17,887 bases of DNA from an uncultured Anaerotruncus sp. GTDB lineage: Bacteria > Bacillota > Clostridia > Oscillospirales > Ruminococcaceae. The DNA lies in assembly GCA_910586875.1 (NCBI GenBank), contig CAJUJI010000048.1, forward strand, positions 1-17,887, read 5' to 3'. The position numbers and the translations under genes are program-made. Positions 14,189 to 17,887 of this stretch are shown piece by piece (the first letter of the stretch is position 1; the number at the start of each line of letters is the position of its first letter). A model generated the notes under the pieces. The model did not search any database. It was not told the origin of the DNA and saw only the letters and a list, made by a program, of their open reading frames with translations.

Positions 14189-14542
14189 TTAAAACTCCTC
14201 GGTCCAATCCTCCCAGTCGGAGGTATCCGGAACCTCGCCGTCCATAAAACGGTCGAAAACCGAAATCAGCCATTCCAGATCGGTAGTATCCTTGTGGAAA
14301 TGTTGAAAGTCGTCCCCCTCTAAAAAACGCGCCTCTATGCTCAGCTCTTCCTCGCCATTGTTGCACGCCATCTGCACATAGGCGCAGCCATTGACCGGCT
14401 GTTCAGGCTCCAAAATTGCAAAACCATAGTCGCCATCCTTTGGGCGGCGGCGGTTGTCCGCTATCAAGCAAATCTCCATTACCATCTGTGTTTTGTTGAT
14501 CTCATGCCATTTTGCTTTGTTGGTTTCCAGATTGTACCGCAT
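14189..14542 (-). CDS. Acidic protein of unknown function, 117 residues
   Basis: A small soluble protein that begins MRYNLETNKAKWHEINKTQMVMEICLIADNRRRPKDGDYGFAILEP in outline and ends in a strongly acidic stretch ('DTSDWEDWTEEF'). It has no signal peptide or membrane segment. The pattern of hydrophobic strands in the first half and acidic tail suggests a compact alpha/beta domain, but I recognise no family. Two adjacent ATG codons (14545 and 14542) follow an AGGAGG site; the second has the better 7-bp spacing. It lies between lepB (57-bp gap, no terminator) and rbgA (137-bp gap) on the same strand, so it is probably co-transcribed with the signal peptidases. Confidence 0.75.
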   Translation of the reverse strand: MRYNLETNKAKWHEINKTQMVMEICLIADNRRRPKDGDYGFAILEPEQPVNGCAYVQMACNNGEEELSIEARFLEGDDFQHFHKDTTDLEWLISVFDRFMDGEVPDTSDWEDWTEEF

Positions 14543-14602
14543 CATTCTGCCTCCTGTATCGTTCGTTGCATTTGTTTTGTTCCGACCCGCTTTTATGCCC
14601 GT

Positions 14603-15169
14603 TTAGATGGGCCCAATTTGATCCAATGGCAAAAAACGGAACACTGCTTTGCCCATAATCTGCCGCAAATCCACCATACCAATATCCCCTGAACGGCTAT
14701 CCTTGGAATGGTTGCGGTTGTCCCCCATTACAAATACATGCCCCTCTGGTACGATTACAGGAAAATGCACATCAAAAGACGCTTGGGTTGGCTCGTTAAT
14801 ATAGGGCTCCTCAAGCAGCTCGCCGTTGCGCCGCACCTCGCATCGCTCAAAGTCGATGTCGATTTCATCGCCCGCCTTACCGATCACCCGTTTGATGATC
14901 ACCTTTTCTGCAAGCTGTGGCGTATCCACTACAACAATATCACCATATGCTGGCTCATGGTAGCCGATCTGCCGCAGCACGAGCTGTTGCCGGTCCAGCA
15001 GGGTTGGCACCATCGAGCTACCGTCCACCATAACCGGACGCACCAGCAATGAGAATACAAGCAGCATCCCGCCGATGGTAAAAACAGCGGTTTCTATCCA
15101 TTCGTAAAGCTCCCTCAGCATCGACTGTGGGCTGCTTTCCGAAAATCTCGGTTCTGCTTTCAAACGCAT
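14603..15169 (-). CDS. lepB: Signal peptidase I, downstream copy
   Basis: Type I signal peptidase, which removes signal peptides from exported proteins at the outer face of the membrane using a Ser-Lys pair. In this 188-residue protein the nucleophile is S52 in 'GSSMVPTL' and the general base is K93 in 'IIKRVIG'. One N-terminal membrane segment spans about residues 27-47. 'GDEIDIDF' and 'VMGDNRNHSKDSR' are the later conserved boxes. Length fits the short Gram-positive type. The spacing from GGGGGA to ATG is about 4 bp. It starts 19 bp after a second copy (15189-15809), which it closely resembles from the catalytic core to the end, so the two form a tandem duplication in one operon. Confidence 0.95.
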   Translation of the reverse strand: MRLKAEPRFSESSPQSMLRELYEWIETAVFTIGGMLLVFSLLVRPVMVDGSSMVPTLLDRQQLVLRQIGYHEPAYGDIVVVDTPQLAEKVIIKRVIGKAGDEIDIDFERCEVRRNGELLEEPYINEPTQASFDVHFPVIVPEGHVFVMGDNRNHSKDSRSGDIGMVDLRQIMGKAVFRFLPLDQIGPI

Positions 15170-15188
15170 CTTTTGTCCCCCATATCGT

Positions 15189-15809
15189 TTATTCTGTGGG
15201 TCCGAACTGATCCAGCGGGATAAAGCGGAAAATCGCCTTCCCCATCACCCGCCGCAAATCTACCATACCAATTTCACCTGCGCGGCTGTCCATCGAATGG
15301 TTGCGGTTGTCCCCCAGCACAAACACTGCTCCGTCCGGCACCGTCACCGGAAAGGTGACGTCATAGGAAAGCGCAGTTGGTTCGTTGATATAGTCCTCCT
15401 TGAGCAGTTTGCCGTTGCGCCACACCTCATGAGAGGAAAAGTCAATATCGATCTCGTCCCCCGCACAGCCGATCACCCGTTTAATAATCGGAGGCTCATC
15501 GCTTTGTGTGCGGTCGATCACAATGATATCTCCATGCTGCGGCTGATGATAGCCCGCCTGCAACAAAAGCAGCTGGTCGCCGTTTTGCAGGGTTGGCATC
15601 ATCGAGGGGCCGGAAACGGTCGCTGTACGTGCCAGGCAGGTAAACAGCAACAGAATGCACACCACCGCCAGAACGCAGGACTCCACCCATTCATAAACCT
15701 CTCCTAGCGCTCTATGCCGCGCTGGAAGCTGGTTGAGGGAATGCTGAATTTCATACCGGTAGTTCTCCGGCTTTTTGGAATGTGGTTTTGGCTCCTGGAA
15801 ATCTGCCAT
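15189..15809 (-). CDS. lepB: Signal peptidase I, upstream copy
   Basis: A 206-residue type I signal peptidase with S69 in 'GPSMMPTL' and K110 in 'IIKRVIG', a single membrane segment at about residues 43-62, and the 'VLGDNRNHSMDSR' box. Its cytoplasmic N-terminus is about 18 residues longer than in the downstream copy and unlike it, while the C-terminal 'IGMVDLRRVMGKAIFRFIPLDQFGP' region is nearly the same in both. This pattern indicates duplication with divergence at the N-terminus and perhaps of substrate preference; the latter is inference. A GAGAGGG site precedes the ATG. The gene is the first after the rplS terminator and has its own promoter candidate at 15857-15885. Confidence 0.95.
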   Translation of the reverse strand: MADFQEPKPHSKKPENYRYEIQHSLNQLPARHRALGEVYEWVESCVLAVVCILLLFTCLARTATVSGPSMMPTLQNGDQLLLLQAGYHQPQHGDIIVIDRTQSDEPPIIKRVIGCAGDEIDIDFSSHEVWRNGKLLKEDYINEPTALSYDVTFPVTVPDGAVFVLGDNRNHSMDSRAGEIGMVDLRRVMGKAIFRFIPLDQFGPTE

Positions 15810-15856
15810 CTTACCCTCTCACATCCTTTTCGGTCGTACAAAATATTCTTTACCAT

Positions 15857-15885
15857 ATTGTAGCATAATCCCCGCCTTGGTTCAA
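15857..15885 (-). promoter_or_regulatory. Promoter for the lepB-lepB unit
   Basis: On the minus strand TTGAAC (15880-15885) and TACAAT (15857-15862) are 17 bp apart, and a TG one base before the -10 box makes it an extended -10. It starts just after the rplS terminator and lies 47 bp ahead of the first lepB start. Confidence 0.7.
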
Positions 15886-15889
15886 CCGC

Positions 15890-15921
15890 AAAAAGATAAA
15901 ACGGGACGCCAGGCGTCCCGT
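15890..15921 (-). terminator. Intrinsic terminator after rplS
   Basis: A 10-bp GC-rich stem (arms ACGGGACGCC 15901-15910 and GGCGTCCCGT 15912-15921) is followed leftward by a T-rich tail (15900-15890), 20 bp after the rplS stop. The plus strand also ends in six T, so it can act both ways, but only the leftward gene needs it. Confidence 0.9.
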
Positions 15922-15940
15922 TTTTTGTTGGAAGAATGCT

Positions 15941-16285
15941 TTAGCGCACGATCTCCTTGACCTTAGCCGCTTTACCGACACGATCACGCAGATAATACAG
16001 CTTGCTGCGGCGCACACGACCCTTGCGGACCAGCTCGACCTTTTCGATGTTCGGGGAATGGATTGGGAAAACTCTCTCCACGCCGCAGCCATGTGCTACA
16101 CGGCGTACCGTAAAGGTCTCCGAAATTCCACCATGCTTTTTGGCAATGACAGTGCCCTCAAACACCTGGATACGTCTTTTCTCGCCCTCAATTACCCATA
16201 CGTGAACCTTTACGGTGTCACCGATTTCAACCTGGGGCATGTTTTCTTTCATGCACTCGCTCGCAATATGCTTTAATGCGTCCAT
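15941..16285 (-). CDS. rplS: Large ribosomal subunit protein bL19
   Basis: bL19 sits at the interface of the two ribosomal subunits near the 16S-23S contact. The 114-residue protein shows the family pattern: 'IGDTVKVHVWVIEGEKRRIQVFEG' in the first half, 'GISETFTVRRVAHGCGVERVFPIHSP' in the middle and the basic 'KGRVRRSKLYYLRDRVGKAAK' at the C-terminus. ATG at 16285 is used because AGGAGG lies 8 bp upstream and the length then matches bL19; a frame ten codons longer would start within that site. It has its own promoter, a leader of about 127 bases and a terminator, so it can be expressed apart from the lepB-rbgA genes downstream, although the same order is common in Firmicutes. Confidence 0.98.
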   Translation of the reverse strand: MDALKHIASECMKENMPQVEIGDTVKVHVWVIEGEKRRIQVFEGTVIAKKHGGISETFTVRRVAHGCGVERVFPIHSPNIEKVELVRKGRVRRSKLYYLRDRVGKAAKVKEIVR

Positions 16286-16412
16286 TTCAATTTCCTCCTT
16301 CTTGTTTACGGACATTCATTCCCGATCTCGGCAGAGGACTGTCCTGCTTTGATGTGCAGCCATTCGGCTGGGCATAAAGACCCGTTGCAGGAATACAACG
16401 TTCTATTACACA
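16286..16412 (-). ncRNA. Candidate L19 (rplS) mRNA leader
   Basis: The untranslated leader between the rplS promoter and start codon is about 127 bases and can form several short hairpins on the minus strand, including CGTTG/CAACG, CAGCC-GAAT-GGCTG and a bulged GCAGGA/TCCTCTGC arm. An autoregulatory L19 leader is known upstream of rplS in Firmicutes. I cannot match the Rfam model by eye, so this is a call from position plus visible stems. Confidence 0.5.
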
Positions 16413-16419
16413 CTAGAAC

Positions 16420-16448
16420 ATTCTACCATAGCTTTTGCTGGAATGCAA
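16420..16448 (-). promoter_or_regulatory. Promoter for rplS
   Basis: On the minus strand TTGCAT (16443-16448) and TAGAAT (16420-16425) are 17 bp apart, with TG one base before the -10 box. An A/T-rich tract lies immediately upstream, as in strong ribosomal-protein promoters. Confidence 0.7.
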
Positions 16449-16494
16449 GTATTATTTTTGTAATTTGAAGTGATGGGAGAGTTTAGAGAAACTA

Positions 16495-16523
16495 TTGACA
16501 ACAATCTGGATTTTTGCTATAAT
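16495..16523 (+). promoter_or_regulatory. Perfect consensus promoter for tRNA-Pro
   Basis: TTGACA (16495-16500) and TATAAT (16518-16523) with a 17-bp spacer match the sigma-A consensus at all twelve bases. The tRNA begins 22 bp after the -10 box. It points away from the rplS promoter, the two -35 boxes being 46 bp apart. Confidence 0.95.
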
Positions 16524-16545
16524 AAGCCTCGCGACGTAGGATCAA

Positions 16546-16618
16546 CGAGGTGTAGCGCAGTTGGTAGCGCGCTTGGTTTGGGACCAAGATGCCGCGGGTT
16601 CGAATCCTGTCACCTCGA
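16546..16618 (+). tRNA. tRNA-Pro (anticodon TGG)
   Basis: The acceptor arms CGAGGTG (16546-16552) and CACCTCG (16611-16617) pair over seven bases, with discriminator A at 16618. The anticodon stem CTTGG/CCAAG holds the 7-base loop TTTGGGA, giving anticodon TGG for proline. The T-arm shows the standard GGTTCGAATC. The 3' CCA is not encoded, so it must be added after transcription. A consensus promoter precedes it and two terminators follow. Confidence 0.97.
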
Positions 16619-16620
16619 TT

Positions 16621-16665
16621 GCAAAAGGCCGCTTGAGAAAACTTCTCAAGCGGCCTTTTGCTTAT
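16621..16665 (+). terminator. First terminator after tRNA-Pro
   Basis: A perfect 19-bp stem (16621-16639 with 16643-16661) has the 3-base loop AAC (16640-16642) and a T-rich end. It begins 3 bp after the tRNA. The length and perfection of the stem are unusual for a simple terminator. Confidence 0.8.
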
Positions 16666-16671
16666 ATATCT

Positions 16672-16698
16672 GCTCTGGCTTATGCCAGGGCTTTTTTT
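16672..16698 (+). terminator. Second terminator after tRNA-Pro
   Basis: An 8-bp stem (GCTCTGGC 16672-16679 with GCCAGGGC 16684-16691, one wobble pair) with loop TTAT is followed by seven T (16692-16698). It backs up the hairpin just upstream. Beyond it, 16699-16846 is A/T-rich with no gene I can support. Confidence 0.85.
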
Positions 16699-16846
16699 AT
16701 TTGCTTGACTCCCTGACTTGTTTAGTCGGTTTATTGGGGTCATAATTTTTGATAAATGTGTGATTTGTAGGCAAAAAATTGCAACAAAAGCGTGTTTTGC
16801 ACCCATAAGTGAAAAGTATTTTCATGCTTAGAAAGGGGATTGTGAA

Positions 16847-17122
16847 ATGAAAATCAACTGGAAGGTACGGCTCAAAAACCCGCTTTGGTGGATTGGGCTG
16901 CTGGGTGTCATCTGCACAGCAATGGGCGTTTCTCCGGAGATGTTTACCGATTGGAGTATTCTTTGGGAGAATCTGCTTGCGCTCCTCAAAAATCCGTTTT
17001 TGTTGGGGTCTGTCGTGGTGGCCATCATCGGTTACAACACCGACCCCACTACCAGCGGTATGAGTGACAGCGCTCGTGCGCTAACCTATTCCGCTCCACA
17101 TAAAGATAGAGGGGGGATTTGA
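16847..17122 (+). CDS. Phage holin, phi LC3 family
   Basis: A 91-residue protein beginning MKINWKVRLKNPLWWIGLLG with two membrane segments (about residues 13-31 and 48-64) and the family-typical tail 'NTDPTTSGMSDSARALTYS'. This matches the phi LC3-type holins of Gram-positive phages, which form membrane lesions that let the endolysin reach the cell wall. A strong AAAGGGG site precedes the ATG. The stop overlaps the start of the lysozyme gene by one base (TGATG), so the two are translationally coupled as a lysis pair. It may be part of a prophage, a phage-derived tail-like particle or a domesticated lysis module; only the start of the next gene is visible. Confidence 0.93.
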   Translation: MKINWKVRLKNPLWWIGLLGVICTAMGVSPEMFTDWSILWENLLALLKNPFLLGSVVVAIIGYNTDPTTSGMSDSARALTYSAPHKDRGGI

Positions 17123-17868
17123 TGCAGAAAATTGCAAAGGTAATTGATATTTCCTCCCATCAGGGGGAAATCAATTTCCAGCGAGTGAAGGCCGCGGGAT
17201 ACAGTGCGGTCATCATCAAGGCAGGCCAAGGCTTGCGCCAGATGGGGACCTTCCGCGACAAATATCTGCCTGCTGTGCTGGCCGCCGGATTGGATTGGGG
17301 CGCTTATTGGTGGTCAGATTCGGTTAGTGGTACCGAGGCCAAAGCAGAGGCAAAAGCCTTTCTAAAGGCGCTGGAGGGACTCAAGCCTACCTATCCGGTG
17401 TACATGGACCAAGAATACGATTCCCCGCATGGGAAGCTTGGCCAAGGCACACAGGCGCGCCAGCTGCGTACCGATATGGCAAAGGTGTTCCTGGATACCT
17501 TACAGGATGCGGGATTCTATGCTGGCCTGTATGCCTCCACAGATTGGCTGCAAAACTGGGTGTATGATACACAGTTGACCGCCTATGACAAGTGGGTGGC
17601 GCAATACGCAAGCCGCTGCACCTATCAGGGCAGCTATGGCATGTGGCAGCATCATGGAGATGTGCCAGGCTTTGTGGGGCATGTGGATGGTATTTCCGTG
17701 CCGGTGGACCTCAACGATTGTTACAAGGACTATCCCAGCATCATAAAAGCGAACCAACTCAACGGTTGGACAGAGCTGGACAGGCTGCCGGAGATGGATT
17801 ACAAGGCAAAATACCAGCAGCTTTTAAATGGACTGCAAGCGTTACTGGAACAGCATAAGGGGGCTTGA
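17122..17868 (+). CDS. GH25 lysozyme (endolysin, N-acetylmuramidase)
   Basis: A 248-residue GH25 muramidase that cleaves the glycan strand of peptidoglycan. 'KVIDISSHQGEINF' gives the first catalytic-site Asp (D9), and 'YPVYMDQEYD' supplies the D96-x-E98 pair typical of the family; 'YGMWQHH' and 'VPVDLNDCY' are the later conserved strands of the barrel, which ends near residue 205. The remaining 40 residues form a charged, probably helical tail with no recognisable wall-binding repeat. There is no signal peptide, so export depends on the holin upstream, as for phage endolysins. The ATG at 17122 is chosen over TTG at 17119 because of the GAGGGGGG site and the TGATG overlap. A further gene starts two bases after the stop. 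Confidence 0.95.
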   Translation: MQKIAKVIDISSHQGEINFQRVKAAGYSAVIIKAGQGLRQMGTFRDKYLPAVLAAGLDWGAYWWSDSVSGTEAKAEAKAFLKALEGLKPTYPVYMDQEYDSPHGKLGQGTQARQLRTDMAKVFLDTLQDAGFYAGLYASTDWLQNWVYDTQLTAYDKWVAQYASRCTYQGSYGMWQHHGDVPGFVGHVDGISVPVDLNDCYKDYPSIIKANQLNGWTELDRLPEMDYKAKYQQLLNGLQALLEQHKGA

Positions 17869-17870
17869 GG

Positions 17871-17887
17871 ATGTGCTATAACAAAGA
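17871..17887 (+). CDS. Start of a further gene, cut by the window edge
   Basis: An ATG at 17871 follows the lysozyme stop by two bases and has AGGGGG (17858-17863) 7 bp ahead. Only about five codons (MCYNK) are visible, so nothing can be said of its function beyond probable membership of the lysis unit. Confidence 0.4.

Noticed and set aside
16492..16806. Leftward frame of 104 codons across the tRNA
   Set aside because: It covers the tRNA gene, its promoter and both terminators on the opposite strand.
1..17887. CRISPR arrays, insertion sequences, rRNA genes
   Set aside because: I saw no regularly spaced repeats, no transposase and no rRNA sequence in the window.

Overview
The window looks like a chromosomal segment of a spore-forming, anaerobic, mid-GC member of the Clostridia, most like the Ruminococcaceae/Oscillospiraceae. 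The grounds are a complete SpoIVA, a SipL-type protein (DUF3794 plus LysM), a SpoVM-like peptide, a DUF4317 protein, a YjfB-type peptide, strong AGGAGG ribosome binding sites throughout, and a rplS-lepB-rbgA-rnhB-yraN housekeeping run. The genus assignment is inference.

Layout. Positions 1-1424 carry a YjfB-like peptide and an AEC-family permease on the plus strand, each closed by a hairpin terminator. Positions 1422-5356 are a leftward block devoted to spore-envelope assembly: a 50-residue Cys-rich membrane peptide, a 28-residue SpoVM homologue, a terminator, then a sigma-E-like promoter driving sipL-spoIVA. A 43-residue secreted peptide lies beyond spoIVA. Positions 5526-9066 hold a DUF4317 gene on the plus strand, the leftward molybdenum-cofactor pair moeA-mobB, and a Met-free, Trp-rich unknown protein with no normal start codon. 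Positions 9146-11037 are a leftward otnK-otnC pair for four-carbon acid-sugar catabolism with its own promoter.

Positions 11217-16285 are a long leftward housekeeping run: rplS with its leader and terminator, two tandem signal peptidases, an acidic unknown protein, then rbgA, rnhB, yraN and an M19 dipeptidase, the last four joined by overlaps of 14, 17 and 14 bp. Positions 16495-17887 switch to the plus strand: a tRNA-Pro(TGG) gene with a perfect consensus promoter and two tandem terminators, then a phage-type holin and GH25 lysozyme and the start of another gene that leaves the window.

The most notable observation is that three known partners in basement-layer assembly of the spore coat (SpoVM, SipL, SpoIVA) sit together, with spoVM being a very short gene that is easily missed. 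The other points worth a second look are the Cys-rich peptide next to spoVM, the unknown gene whose ribosome binding site points at an ATC codon, the small secreted peptide next to spoIVA, and the phage lysis pair just downstream of a tRNA gene.
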